A DNA stretch of 64,000 nucleotides from Cyrtodaria siliqua (taxonomy: Eukaryota > Mollusca > Bivalvia > Adapedonta > Hiatellidae): positions 159,531-223,530 of the forward strand of contig JAWPHD010003276.1 in the NCBI GenBank assembly GCA_037043455.1, read 5' to 3'. Numbering within the stretch: the first letter of the stretch is position 1; each line of letters starts with the position of its first letter. Below, one piece after another: positions 32,246-45,000 of the stretch. The notes beneath the pieces were generated by a model that saw nothing but the letters and a program-made list of their open reading frames with translations, was not told the DNA's origin and searched no databases. The position numbers and the translations under genes were made by a program.

Positions 32246-33177
32246 ATACTGCTGAAATACTCGGAAAGGGACATGTGTGTCTGTGTGGACTCGATCTATA
32301 TAGTGATACTGAGATGAACATTTACTTACTTAAGGTATGTGATATTATTTCGGTGCTGTATTTATACACACAATGCATATTCTTACTACACATATAAAGG
32401 CAAAATATATGTTGATGGGCGGAGAAAGTTGAGTTTATTACTTTAAAAAACGAACATATGTATGAGCATTACATCCAGGTTTTTCATATTTTTTTCTGGA
32501 TCACAAACGTGGTTCCTATAATCTCTGGGCTCCCATGGAACCCAAAATTGTGATAGGGATTAAAGGGCGCAATCTTGAAGTAGTAACCAATTCAGCATCA
32601 ACATTATCACCTATTATTCCGGTATTATTATGACATTAAATCTGCTGGCATTAAAGCAAAATTTGGAGTTTTTATAAAGCTAGACTATTCGAGTAAGAGA
32701 GCTTATGTAATCATCACCGGCGTCGTCGTCTGTGTCGTGCCTGCGTCCTAGTCATGCATCGGGATTTGCTAAAACTTGAACGGACGGTTTGTGTGTGTGT
32801 TTCTCAGCAATTTAATATATTGTTATTGTTGTTTGGTGTAATATTACAGCCCCCGCCATTATAAACAGACATTAAAGACAGAGTATTCCGAAGGTTAAGA
32901 ACTCCATTTATAACTAGCTTAACATCATCATCTCGCATTTACGGCAAGTTAGCAAATATATTGGTCGCGATACTTATTGGAGTAGTATTCCTTTTACAAG
33001 TCGACTTATATAAGGGCTTAATAGCTGAAAATAGCATCGCGACTGAATTATCTCGACGGCAGCCAAATGACACCATACCAATTTATAATTCAACTGTTAC
33101 GCCCCAAACCTTGATTTCTGTTGGGTTATCACAAAAAACAAATATGGCATGTTTTCAGTTTTCATTTTCTGTTGAAC
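32246..33177. other. No gene recognised
   Basis: AT-rich; a GCGTCGTCGTCTGTGTCG stretch at about 32720 is typical of low-complexity ends of bivalve repeats. Confidence 0.4.
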
Positions 33178-33599
33178 GAATGTAGCGACACAGCCAAACA
33201 AGCTATATTATTGTGAGTTCTGAAAACTATGACGTCATAGTTCCATACTACCATATATGGAATATTGATAAATATCATTTAAAACGAAGAAAATCACTGC
33301 AAATGAATGAATATTTTTTACTGGTCATATAAATGATTAAAACATATTTTTCATACAGTTGCTGTCATTTTATCCCTATAAATCAGTAAATGTTCATATT
33401 TATAAATATTCCATATATGGTCATTTAGAACCGTGATGTCATAACTCTCAAAATGGCTGCTTCCATATCCGTTTAGACAGAAACTTCAAATGATCATATC
33501 TTCTTTGTTTATCATCCGATTTTGATCATTCTTTCACCCTTATTTAAGTATTTCAGAACTCTTTAATAATAATAAAGGTATGGCTGTGTCGCTACATTC
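33178..33599. mobile_element. 422-bp MITE
   Basis: 19-bp perfect inverted ends: GAATGTAGCGACACAGCCA (33178-33196) and TGGCTGTGTCGCTACATTC (33581-33599). Internal mirrored CCATATATGGAATAT segments near 33250 and 33410. No coding capacity. Confidence 0.8.
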
Positions 33600-33640
33600 C
33601 CTTTAAATGTTTCGAACAATTGTTTTGCAAACGCATTTTA

Positions 33641-33889
33641 GTGTTTTTTTGTATGGTGTTTTACGTTATTTTCAACATATGTACGTTTATATATGACGGT
33701 CGATTTTTTTTTGTGGTGGAGGCAGACTACCCACTTTTCCTGGCTAGAACCAGTACTGTACACCTCCCACCATCCGTAAGAATTCACACTTCCTCACAAT
33801 TCGAGCTCTCAGTGGGATTCGAACCAGCAGCGGTGAGAGGCGAGAATGTTTACAAAGCAACATCGTTAACCCCTCGGCCATGGAAGTGA
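33641..33889 (-). mobile_element. tRNA-derived SINE, minus strand
   Basis: Reverse-complement copy of the SINE at 8361. Tail TTTGTATGGTGTTTTACGTT at the left, B box mirror GGATTCGAACC at 33825-33835, head mirror CTCGGCCATGG near 33880. No clear target duplication seen. Confidence 0.82.
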
Positions 33890-34513
33890 TACATTTGTAG
33901 TGGTAATACTAGTAAAACATGAGGTCAAAATAAATTTATTTGGCATATTTTAGAATTAGGAACATGGAAAGCTGCACTAATCGAATTACTTAACACAATG
34001 CCTAAGCACCCAGTTATAAGTGTTATAATTTATTTCTTAGAAACCAAATCGAACTGAAACCTTAAAATGCGTTCATGCAATCAGAGCAGAAGATTTAAAC
34101 TCGTTATGTTGCTGTTCAAACTGGGGTCTCCAATCAAACAAAATACACTGTGAATAGTATTGATACGGTGGTAGATGTGTACTTTTATGATTAGTATATA
34201 AAGTTACATATTGCCAACATAAATCCATTCCTAAAAAGTACGTAATTGTTACCAGCATTGACCTACCTTTTTGACTTATAATAAAAGAGCCACGTGTGGT
34301 TCCGTTGTGGTCAATAAAACCAAGATTTGATACCACTGCTTGACTCTTGCATGATTGTAAGAGGCGATTAAAAGCGGTTTTAAAGTTGAAGTTACAGTTA
34401 ATCTGCTTCTCCAGCGGTGATGACGTTTCCGAATGTATGTCCAATAGTTTTACGTATCCGAAATGGCGCCAATTGAGCAGCTGTTACATCGCAAACAATG
34501 ATTTCTGTTCCAG

Positions 34514-34549
34514 ATGCCGCCACAGACGTTCGAGTCGAAACAAACACAG
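34514..34549 (+). other. 36-nt mini-exon-like block, unit 1
   Basis: Acceptor TTTCTGTTCCAG, block encoding MPPQTFESKQTQ, donor GTAGGA. Same arrangement at 35165-35200, 35791-35826, 36444-36479, 37098-37133, 38742-38777, 52643-52678 and 53285-53320. The blocks at 37098 and 52643 contain in-frame stops; the others are open. Confidence 0.5.
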
Positions 34550-34841
34550 GTAGGAAACGTTTTCATTTTTCATTTTCTGAACATAATTTTGTTAACAACA
34601 TAATCGTGCCTTATAATTATTATTTGTGTATTGCATTAAACATGTTTATTCGTTAATGTATTGTACGTATATATGCATGCAAACATCGCGTCTATTTAAC
34701 TCCGGGAATGAATTCGGCCGTTTCGATCACAGCTTAAAGGTAATTAGTAACTTTCCTCTTGTAGTTCTACTGTTTGTACAATGCATACATAGTTATAGAT
34801 TGATGACATCACTCTATTCCTATACAATTTCCGTGAGGTTC

Positions 34842-34902
34842 GGTGAGTGGGGTGAGGGGGTGGTAGGGGTGGGGGGGGGTGTGTGCGTGGGGGGAGGTTT
34901 TC
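34842..34902 (+). repeat. G-rich tract, G-quadruplex candidate
   Basis: Four or more runs of three to ten G within 60 bases (GGGGTGAGGGGGTGGTAGGGG, then a ten-G run, then GGGGGGAGG), replacing the ordinary unit sequence at this place in the 654-bp array. Confidence 0.65.
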
Positions 34903-35164
34903 ATTACAATCAATAACTGATACCACTGCTTGACTCTTGCATGCTCGTAAAAGGTGATTAATAGGGTTTTACAAATAGGAGTTTCAGTAAGACGTGTTTC
35001 TCCAGCGGTTGTGAAGTTTCTGAATCCAAGTCTCCTAGTTTAATGCCTTGGATCCAGAAAGTTCATATCCGTCATGGCGCCATAACAAATATTTTGTGTT
35101 GCGGTGCCGTAAAACACAATTTATAATTCAGTTGTTACATCGCAAACTATGATTTCTGTTCTAG

Positions 35165-35200
35165 ATGCAGCCACAGACGTTTGAGTCATCACAAAAACAG
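35165..35200 (+). other. 36-nt mini-exon-like block, unit 2
   Basis: Acceptor TTCTGTTCTAG, block encoding MQPQTFESSQKQ, donor GTAGGA. Later in each unit, GATTGCAG or GATCACAG is followed by CTTAAAG and then GTAATT, which would be a 7-nt micro-exon. Confidence 0.5.
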
Positions 35201-37529
35201 GTAGGAATTGTTTTCATTTTTTATTTTCTAAACATTATTTTAGTTAACATAAGTATGTCTTCATGTTCATTTGTTAATGTATTGTACGTATATATATGCA
35301 TGCAAACATCGCGTCCATTTTTCTCGTTGAATGAATTCGGTCGTTTCGATTACAGGTTAAAGGTAATTAGTAACTTTCTTCTTGGGGTTAGACAGTTTGT
35401 ACAATTCATACATAGTTATATATTGATGACATTACTCTTTCCTGTACAATTAGGTCAATGTTACCAACATTGACCTACCTTTTTGACTTATAACGCAAGA
35501 TTCCCGTTTGGTTCTGGGGTGGTCAGTCAGTTTAAGAATTGATACCACTGCTTGACTCTTACATGATCGTAAGAGGCGATTAATAGCTAAGGTTTTACAA
35601 GTAGGAGTTTCAGTAAGATGTGTTTCTCCAATGGTTGTGAAGTTTTTGAATCCATGTCTCATAGTTTTATGTCTTGGATCCAGAAAGTTCATATCCGCCA
35701 TGGCGCCATATCAACTATCTAGTGTTGCGGTGCCGTAAAACGCAAGTTATAATTTAACTGTTACATCGCAAACTATGATTTCTGTTCTAGATGCAGCCAC
35801 AGACGTTTGAGTCATCACACAAACGGGTAGGAAATGTTTTCATTTGTCATTTTCTGGAAATAATTTTGTTAACAACATAATTATGTCTTATTATTTATTA
35901 TGTTATGCATTAAACATGTTCATCTGTTAATGTATTGTACGTATATATATGCATGCAAACATCGCGTTCATTTTTCTCGTGGAATGAATTCGGCCGTTTC
36001 GATTGCAGCTTAAAGGTAATTAGTTACTTTCTTCTTGGGGTTAGACAGTTTGTACAATTCATATATAGTTATATATTGATGGCATTACTCTTTCCTGTAC
36101 AATTAGGTTAAGGTTACCAACATTGACCTATCTTTTTGACTTATAACGCAAGATTCCCGTTTGGTTCTGGGGTGGTCAGTCAGTTTAAGAATTGATACCA
36201 CTGCTTGATTCTTGCATGATCGTAAGAGGCGATTAATAGCTAAGGTTTTACAAGTAGGAGTTTCAGTAAGATGTGTTTCTCCAATGGTTGTGAAGTTTCT
36301 GAATCCATGTCTCATAGTTTTATGTCTTGGATCCAAAAAGTTCATATCCGCCATGGTGCCATATCCACTATCTTGTGTTGCGGTGCCGTAAAACGCAAGT
36401 TACAATTCAACTGTTACATCGCAAGCTATGATTTCTGTTCTAGATGCAGCCACAGACGTTTGAGTCATCACACAAACGGGTAGGAAATGTTTTCATTTGT
36501 CATTTTCTGGAAATAATTTTGTTAACAACATAATTATGTCTTATTATTTATTATGTTATGCATTAAACATGTTCATCTGTTAATGTATTGTACGTATATA
36601 TATGCATGCAAACATCGCTTTCATTTTTCTCGTGGAATGAATTCGGCCGTTTCGATTGCAGCTTAAAGGTAATTAGTAACTTTCTTCTTGGGGTTAGACA
36701 GTTTGTACAATTCATATATAGTTATATATTGATGGCATCACTCTATTCCTATACAATTAGGTTAAGGTTACCAACATTGACCTATCTTTTTGACTTATAA
36801 CGCAAGATTCCCGTTTGGTTCTGGGGTGGTCAGTCAGTTTAAGAATTGATACCACTGCTTGATTCTTGCATGATCGTAAGAGGCGATTAATAGCTAAGGT
36901 TTTACAAGTAGGAGTTTCAGTAAGATGTGTTTCTCCAATGGTTGTGAAGTTTCTGAATCCATGTCTCATAGTTTTATGTCTTGGATCCAAAAAGTTCATA
37001 TCCGCCATTGTGCCATATCCACTATCTTGTGTTGCGGTGCCGTAAAACGCAAGTTACAATTCAACTGTTACATCGCAAGCTATGATTTCTGTTCTAGATG
37101 CAGCCACAGACGTTTGAGTCATCACAATAACGGGTAGGAAATGTTTTCATTTGTAATTTTCTGAAAATAATTTTAACAACATAATTATGCCTTATTATTT
37201 ATTGTGTTATGCAATTAAACATGTCCATCTGCAGGGGCGTAGCGTGGTAAATTCCTAACGTACTCACGGGCGGGTGGGGACTTGGTAGCCACACTTCTTT
37301 TTTATATCATTTTTAAAGTTTTTTTAATTTTTTTATTCATTTTTTTATTCATTCATTTTCTGTTTTCACTGTTACGTGAGTATTTTATTATGCCACGCTA
37401 CGCCGCTGATCTGTTAATGCATTGTACGTATATATGCGTGCATACAGCGCGTCCATTTTTCTCGTGGAATGCATTCGGCCGTTTCGATCACAGCTTAAAG
37501 GTAATGAGTAACTTTCCTCTTGGGCTATC

Positions 37530-38060
37530 TATACTCAGAGCAAAAAGTTTAACAGAAAATTTCAACTACATCTCTTAGTCTCTTCATCAGCTGTTATACT
37601 GGTCATCACGTGACGTAGAAGGTCACGTGACAACATGAGAGTCGTTTACTGGAGGTTACTCCAGGCCCTCGTCTCGGTTGAGAGATGGTTGCCGCTACTT
37701 GATAGCAATCGCCTCCTTTATGCGTCTTTTGATGTGCACAATTACCTTGGAGTTCTCCCGCTTGATTTAATGTCCAGTTTTCTCAAAATGTTCTTTTATA
37801 GCCCAGTTGGATCTTGTGGTATGTTCTTTAAGTCTGATTTCTAAAGATCTTCCCGCTTCACCAACATAATCAGAGTCACATTGTTCGCATTTGATGTAAT
37901 GCACCACGCCACGTTTCTTTAAGGATAGGTTTTATCTTTTACATGTGTCAATTACTGTCTTAATGAATTAAAAGGTTAGTGAAACATATTGAGGTTGTAT
38001 TTCTTGAAAACCATGTGCAGTATATATGTTGTACCTCTCACATAGGGAAGTCTTCCTCTC
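37530..38060 (-). pseudogene. Penelope-like element C-terminus (GIY-YIG-type region), inverted copy
   Basis: On the - strand: PYVRG, then RGVVHYIKCEQCDSDYVGEA, GRSLEIRLKEHTTRSN, HFEKTGH, and at the end KEAIAIK.RQPSLNRDEG. This is the order seen at the C-terminus of Penelope-like retroelements: linker, zinc-finger-like CEQC, GIY-YIG endonuclease (YVGEAGRS.. EH), and the closing 'EA..I...PSLNRD'. In-frame stops are present, so it is inactive. It faces a second copy at 38090-38481. Confidence 0.75.
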
Positions 38061-38089
38061 TCCATTCCTCTCTCCTCTCTCCATTCCCT

Positions 38090-38481
38090 TTCTTCTTCTC
38101 TATGTGAGAGGGACATCAGAAGTACTGCACAGTGTTTTCAAGCAATACAATGTCAATACGTTTCACTAACCCTTTAATTCATTAAGACAGTAATTGACAT
38201 ATGTAAACGCTAAAACCGATCACTTAAAGAAATGTGGCGTGGTGTATTACATCAAATGCGAGCAATGTGACCCTATTATTTGGTTAAACGGTAAGATCTT
38301 TAGATATCAGACTTAACGAACACAGCACAAGATCCATCTCCGCTATAAGAACATTGTGAGAAAACTGGACTGAACATTCCATCAAGCCGAAGAACATTAC
38401 CTCAGAGGATGTATTAAAAGACACGTAAAGGAGGCGATTGCTATCAAGCAGCGGCAGCCATCTCTCAACCGTCTCGGTTGG
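38090..38481 (+). pseudogene. Penelope-like element C-terminus, + strand copy
   Basis: Reads (with stops) YVRGTSEVLHSVFKQYNVN, KKCGVVYYIKCEQCD and, at the end, KEAIAIKQRQPSLNR. It lacks an internal piece relative to the - strand copy. The two copies form an ~950-bp foldback whose centre is a CTCTCTCCATTCC-type pyrimidine tract (38040-38095). The whole foldback is inserted within the 654-bp array. Confidence 0.72.
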
Positions 38482-38790
38482 TCAATAAGATCAAGAATTG
38501 ATACCACTGCTTGACTCTTGCATGATCGTAAGAGGCGATTAATAGGGTTTTACTAGTAGAAGTTTCAATAAAATGCGTTTCTCAAGCGGTTGTGAAGTTT
38601 CTGAATCCATGTCTCATAGTTGTATGTCTTGGATCCAAGAAAGTTCATATCCGTCGTGATATCAACTATCGGGAGTTGCGGTGCCGTAAAACCCAAGTTA
38701 TAATTCAATTGGTACATCGCAAACTATGATTTATATTTTAGATGCTGCAACAGACGTTCGAGTCGAAACAAAAACAGGTAGGAAAACTTT
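38482..38790. repeat. Isolated 654-type unit, partial
   Basis: GATACCACTGCTTGACTCTTG through the 36-nt block (38742-38777) and donor GTAGGA; shorter than a full unit because it stops at the next repeat. Confidence 0.8.
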
Positions 38791-38895
38791 CGTTTTTGAG
38801 TCGCCTTTTCGAAGAAAAGTGCGATACATAGGGATCACTTTGTCGTTCATCAATCCGTCAGTCCGTCAGTCTGTCCGTCCGTCAGTCCGTCAGTT
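38791..38895. repeat. Fragment of the GTCGCC..GGGATCACTTTGTCG repeat
   Basis: Similar to the start of 15060-15640, ending in a CCGTCAGTCCGTCAGT microsatellite that abuts the 30-bp array. Confidence 0.6.
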
Positions 38896-41800
38896 CTTTA
38901 TTTATATGACATAGATGCTGGAAACCTTTATTTATGTTACAGAGATGCTGGAAACCTTTATTTATGTGACAGTAATGCTGGAAACCTTTATTTATATTAT
39001 ATAGATGTTGGATACCTTTATTTATGTTACAGTGATGCTGGAAACCTTTATTTATGTTACAGTAATGCTGGAAACCTTTATTTATGTTACAAAGATGCTG
39101 GATACCTTTATTTATGTTACAAAGATACTGGATACCTTTATTTATGTTACAGAGATGCTGTATACCTTTATTTATGTTACAAAGATGCTGGATACCTTTA
39201 TTTATGTTACAGAGATGCTGGATACCTTTATTTATGTTACAGAGATGCTGGATACCTTTATTTATGTTACAGAGATGCTGGATACCTTTATTTATGTTAC
39301 AAAGATGCTGGATACCTTTATTTATGTTACAGAGATGCTGGATACCTTTATTTATGTTACAAAGATGCTGGATACCTTTATTTATGTTACATAGATGCTG
39401 GTTACCTTTATTTATGTTACAGAGATGCTGGATACCTTTATTTATGTTACAAAGATGCTGGATACCTTTATTTATGTTACAGAGATGCTAGATACCTTTA
39501 TTTATGTTACAAAGATGCTGGATACCTTTATTTATGTTACAGAGATGCTGGATACCTTTATTTATGTTACAAAGATGCTGGATACCTTTATTTTTGTTAC
39601 AGAGATGCTGGATACCTTTATTTATGTTACATATATGCTGGATACCTTTATTTATGTTACAGAGATGCTGGATACCTTTTATCTATGTTACAGAGATGCT
39701 GGATACCTTTATTTATGTTACAGAGATGCTGGATACCTTTATTTATATTACAGAGATGCTGGATACCTTTTATCTATGTTACAGAGATGCTGGATACCTT
39801 TATTTATGTTACAAAGATGCTGGATACCTTTATTTATGTTACAGAGATGCTGGATACCTTTATTTATGTTACAAAGATGCTGGATACCTTTATTTATGTT
39901 ACAAAGATGCTGGATACCCTTATTTATGTTACAGAGATGCTGGATACCTTTATTTATGTTACAAAGATGCTGGATACCTTTATTTATGTTACAAAGATGC
40001 TGGATACCTTTATTTATGTTACAGAGATGCTGGATACCTTTATTTATGTTACAAAGATGCTGGATACCTTTATTTATGTTACAAAGATGCTGGATACCTT
40101 TATCTATGTTACAGACATGCTGGATACCTTTATTTATGTCACAGAGATGCTGGATACCTTTTATCTATGTTACAGAGATGCTGGATACCTTTATTTATGT
40201 TACAGAGATGCTGGATACCTTTATTTATGTTACACAGAGATGCTGGATACCTTTTATCTATGTTACAGAGATGCTGGATACCTTTATTTATGTTACAAAG
40301 ATGCTGGATACCTTTATATATGTTACAGAGATGCTGGATACCTTTATTTATGTTACAGAGATGCTGGATACCTTTATTTATGATACAGAGATAATGGATA
40401 CCTTTATTTAAGTTACAGAGATGCTGGATACCTTTATTTATGTTACAAAGATGCTGGATACCTTTATTTATGTTACAGAGATGCTGGATACCTTTATTTA
40501 TGTTACAAAGATGCAGGATACCTTTATTTATGTTACAGAGATGCTGGATACCTTTATTTATGTTACAGAGATAATGGATACCTTTATTTAAGTTACAGAG
40601 ATGCTGGATACCTTTATTTATGTTACAGAGATGCTGGATACCTTTATTTATGTTACAAAGATGCTGGATACCTTTATTTATGTTACAGAGATGCTGGATA
40701 CCTTTATTTATGTTACAAAGATGCTGGATACCTTTATTTTTGTTACAGAGATGCTGGATACCTTTATTTATGTTACATAGATGCTGGATACCTTTATTTA
40801 TGTTACAGAGATGCTGGATACCTTTTATCTATGTTACAGAGATGCTGGATACCTTTATTTATGTTACAGAGATGCTGGATACCTTTATTTATATTACTGC
40901 TGGATACCTTTATTTATGTTACAAAGATGCTGGATACCTTTATTTATGTTACAGAGATGCTGGATACCTTTATTTATGTTACAAAGATGCTGGATACCTT
41001 TATTTATGTTACAAAGATGCTGGATACCTTTATTTATGTTACAAAGATGCTGGATACCTTTATTTATGTTACAAAGATGCTGGATACCTTTATCTATGTT
41101 ACAGAGATGCTGGATACCTTTATTTATGTTACAAAGATGCTGGATACCTTTATTTATGTTACAAAGATGCTGGATACCTTTATTTATGTTACAGAGATGC
41201 TGGATACCTTTTATCTATGTTGCAGAGATGCTGGATACCTTTATTTATGTTACAGAGATGCTGGATACCTTTATTTATGTTACAGAGATGCTGGATACCT
41301 TTATTTATGTTACAGAGATGCTGGATACCTTTTAACTATGTTACAGAGATGCTGGATACCTTTATTTATGTTACAAAGATGCTGGATACCTTTATTTATG
41401 TTACAGAGATGCTGGATATCTTTATTTATGTTACAGAGATGCTGGATACCTTTTATCTATGTTACAGAGATGCTGGATACCTTTTATCTATGTTACAGAG
41501 ATGCTGGATACCTTTATTTATGTTACAGAGATGCTGGATACCTTTATTTATGTTACAAAGATGCTGGATACCTTTATTTATGTTACAGAGATGCTGGATA
41601 CCTTTATTTATGTTACAAAGATGCTGGATATCTGTATTTATGTTACAGAGATGCTGGATACCTTTATTTATGTTACAGAGATGCTGGATACCTTTATTTA
41701 TGTTACAAAGATGCTGGATACCTTTATTTATGTTACAGAGATGCTGGATACCTTTATTTATGTTACAGAGATGCTGGAAACCTTTATTTATGTTACACAA

Positions 41801-42040
41801 ATGTTGGAACCCTTTATGTATGTTACAGAGATGCTGGAAACCTTTATTTATATTACAGAGATGCTGAAAACCTTTATTTATGTTACACAAATGTTGGAAC
41901 CTTTATTTATGTTACAGAGATGCTGGAAACCTTTATTTATGTTACAGAGATGCTGGAAACCTTTATTTATGTTACACAAATGTTGGAACCCTTTATTTAT
42001 GTTACACACATGTTGGAACACTTTATTTATGTTACACATT
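38896..42040. repeat. 30-bp minisatellite, ~104 units
   Basis: Consensus GATGCTGGATACCTTTATTT followed by ATGTTACAGA. Single-base variants AAAGATG/AGAGATG often alternate. TTTTATCTATG variants add one base and change frame. Units at both edges carry GGAAACC in place of GGATACC. A block with a TTTTTGTTAC variant recurs 1146 bp later (39596 and 40742), a sign of a larger duplication. The unit is a multiple of three without stops, so all + frames and part of the - strand are open; the ten-residue repeats (e.g. MLDTFIYVTE) are a consequence of this. No start, domain or splice context supports a protein. Confidence 0.93.
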
Positions 42041-45000
42041 CATGTTACAGAGATAACTCTTCTTTCCTGATTGCAGATGCGATCAAGTCCACCAGAGGAA
42101 AAGTTGTTCTGGGTGACTGAAGTTGCAACAACTCACCTCCTGCAGACGTCACTTCAGGTAGACTTCTAGACTATACTGTTTACTATGAAAATGTTGCTAT
42201 AACATGTGATCTCTTCTTTTCTGATTACAGATACGATCAAATCCACCAGAGGAAAAGTTGTTCTATCTGAAGATGAAGTTGCAACCACCAAGCTGCTGCA
42301 GACGACACATCAGGTAGACTACTATACTAGGCTATACTATTTACTATGAAAATGTTGCTAAAACATGAAATATCTCTTTTTTTCTGATTACAGATGCAAT
42401 CAAATTCACCGGAGGAAGAGTTGTTCGGGCTGACTTTGAAGTTGCAACCACCAAGATGTTGCAGACGACACACCAGGTAGACTACTAGACTATATACTTT
42501 GAAAATGTTGGTAAAACATGAAATATCTCTCTTTTCTGATTACAAATGCAATTAAATCCACCAGAGGAAAAGTTGTTCTGGCTGACTATGAAGTTGCAAC
42601 CACCAAGCTGTTGCAGACGACACATCAGGTAGACTATTACACCATACTATTTACAATGAAAATGTTGCTAAAACATGTAATATCTCTTCTTTCTGATTAC
42701 AGATGCCATCAAAACCACCAGAGGAAAAGTTGTTCTGGGTGACTGAAGTTGCAACAACCAACCTCTTGCAGAAGTCACCTCAGGTAGACTTCTAGACTAT
42801 ACTGTTTACTATGAAAATGTTGCTATAATATGTGATCTCTTTTATTCTGATTACAGATGCGATAAAATCCACCAGAGGAAGAGTTGTTCGGGCTGACTTT
42901 GAAGTTGCAACCACCAAGCTGTTGCAGACGACACACCAGGTAGACTACTAGACTATACTATTTACAATGAAAATGTTGCTAAAACATGTGATCTCTTGTT
43001 TTCTGATAACAGATGCGATCAAATCCACCGGAGTAAAGGATTATCTGTCTGACTATGAAGTTGCAACCATCCAGGTGTTGCAGACAACACATCAGGTAGA
43101 CTATTACACTATACTATTTACAATTTAAATGTTGCTGAAACATGCGATCTCTTGTTTTCTGATTACAGATGCGATAAAATCCACCAGAGGAAGAGTTGTT
43201 CGGGCTGACTTTGAAGTTGCAACCACTCAGCTGCAGTAGACGACACAAAAAGTGGACTACTTTACTCTAATATTTACAATGAACATGTTGCTAAAACATG
43301 TGATCTCTTCTTTTCTAAATACAGATGCGATCAAATCCACCGGAGAAAAAGTTGTTCTTGCTGTCTATGAAGTTGCAATCACCAAGCCGCTGCAGAAGAC
43401 ACAACAGGTAGTCTATTAGACTATAATATTTACAATGAAATGTTGCTAAAGCATGATATCTCTACTTTTCTGATTGCAGATGCGCTCAAATCCGCCAGAG
43501 GAAAATGTTCTGGCTGACTATGGAGTTGCAACCACCAAACTGCTGCAGACGACACATCAGGTAGACTACTAAACTATATTCTTTGCAATGAAAATGTTGC
43601 TAAAACATGTGATCTATTCTTTTATGATTACAGATGCGATCAAGTACTCTAGAGGACATGTTATTCTGTCTGAATATGAAGTTGCAACCACCAGGCTACT
43701 GCAGACGAGACACATCAGGTAGACTACTAGACTATATTATTTACAAGGAAAATGTTGCTAAAACATATAATATCTCTTCGTTCTGATGACAGATTCGATC
43801 AAATCCACCAAAGGAAAAGTTGTTCTGGCTGACAGCAACAACTAACCACCTGCAGACGTCACCCCAAATAGACTTCTAGACTTTAATTTCTACTATGAAA
43901 ATGTTTCTTATAACATGTGATCTCTTCTTTTCTGATTACAGATGCGATAAAATCCACCAGAGTAAAAGTTGTTCTGGCTTACTATGAAGTTGCAACAACC
44001 AACCTCCTGCAGACGTCACCTCAGGTAGACTTCTAGACTATACTGTTTACTATAAAATTGTTGCTAAAATATGAAATATCTCTTCCTTTCTGATTACAGT
44101 TGCAATTAAATCCACCGGTTGAAAAGTTGTTCTGGCTGACTATGAAGTTGCAACACCCAACCTGCAGACACAAAAGGTGGACCACTTGTCTCTAATATTT
44201 ACAGCAAAAATGTTGATAAAACACGTGATCTCTTCTTTTCTAATTACAGATACGATCAAATCTACCGGAGAAAAAGTTGTTCTTGCTGTCTATGAAATTG
44301 CAACCATCAAACTGCTGCAGACGACACACCTGGTAGACTACTAGACTATACTATTTATTATAAAAACGTTGCTAAAACATTTAATAGATTACAGTTGAGA
44401 TCAAGTCCACTAGAGGACAAGTTGTTCAGGCAGACTACTAGACTATATTATTTATAATGAAAATGTTGCTAAAGCATAATATCTCTTCTTTTCTGATTGC
44501 ATATGCGATCAAATCCGCCAGAGGAAAATATATTCTGGCTAATGTTGAAACAACCTACCTGTTGCAGACGAAACAACAGGTAGAATACTGGACTATATTT
44601 TTTAATATGAAATGTTGCTAAAACATGTGATCTCTTCTTTTCTAATTACAGATACGATCAAATCTACCGGAGGAAAAGTTGTTCTTGCTGTCTATGAATT
44701 TGCAACCACCAAACTGCTGCAGACGACACACCCGGTAGACTACTAGACTATATTATTTGCTTAGAAAATGTCGCAAAAACACATGATATCTCTTCTTACA
44801 GATGCGGTACAATCCACCAGAGGAAAAATTGTTCTGGATGACTATGAAGTTGCAACCTCCAACCTGCTGCATACGACACATCAGTTTGACTATATGACTA
44901 TATTATTTACAAGAAAAATGTTGCTAAAACGTGATCTCTTCTTTTCTGATAACAAATGCGATCGAATCCACTAGAGAAATAGTTGTTTTGGCTGACTATG

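Larger units (their letters stand above)
34255..37525. repeat. ~654-bp tandem array, 5 units with exon-like blocks
   Basis: Units share TTGACCTACCTTTTTGACTT, GATACCACTGCTTGACTCTTG, CGTAAGAGGCGATTAA, GGATCCAGAAAGTTCATATC, a 36-nt exon-like block, CGTATATATGCATGCAAACA and GGAATGAATTCGGCCGTTTC. The unit beginnings at 35450, 36103 and 36757 are 653-654 bp apart. The first units are more diverged, the middle ones nearly identical. More units occur at 38490-38790 and 52531-53640, so this family flanks the 30-bp and 156-bp arrays. Confidence 0.88.

Noticed and set aside
35450..37008. Repeated 83-residue - strand frame (MADMNFLDPRHKTMRHGF...) in the 654-bp units
   Set aside because: Its recurrence reflects recent duplication of the whole unit; it overlaps the + strand exon-like layout and shows no known motif.
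39005..42120. Open frames of up to 429 codons in the 30-bp array (MLDTFIYVTE or CWIPLFMLQR repeats)
   Set aside because: The unit is 30 bp without stops, so several frames are open at once, including part of the - strand. No start context, domain or non-repetitive coding flank.
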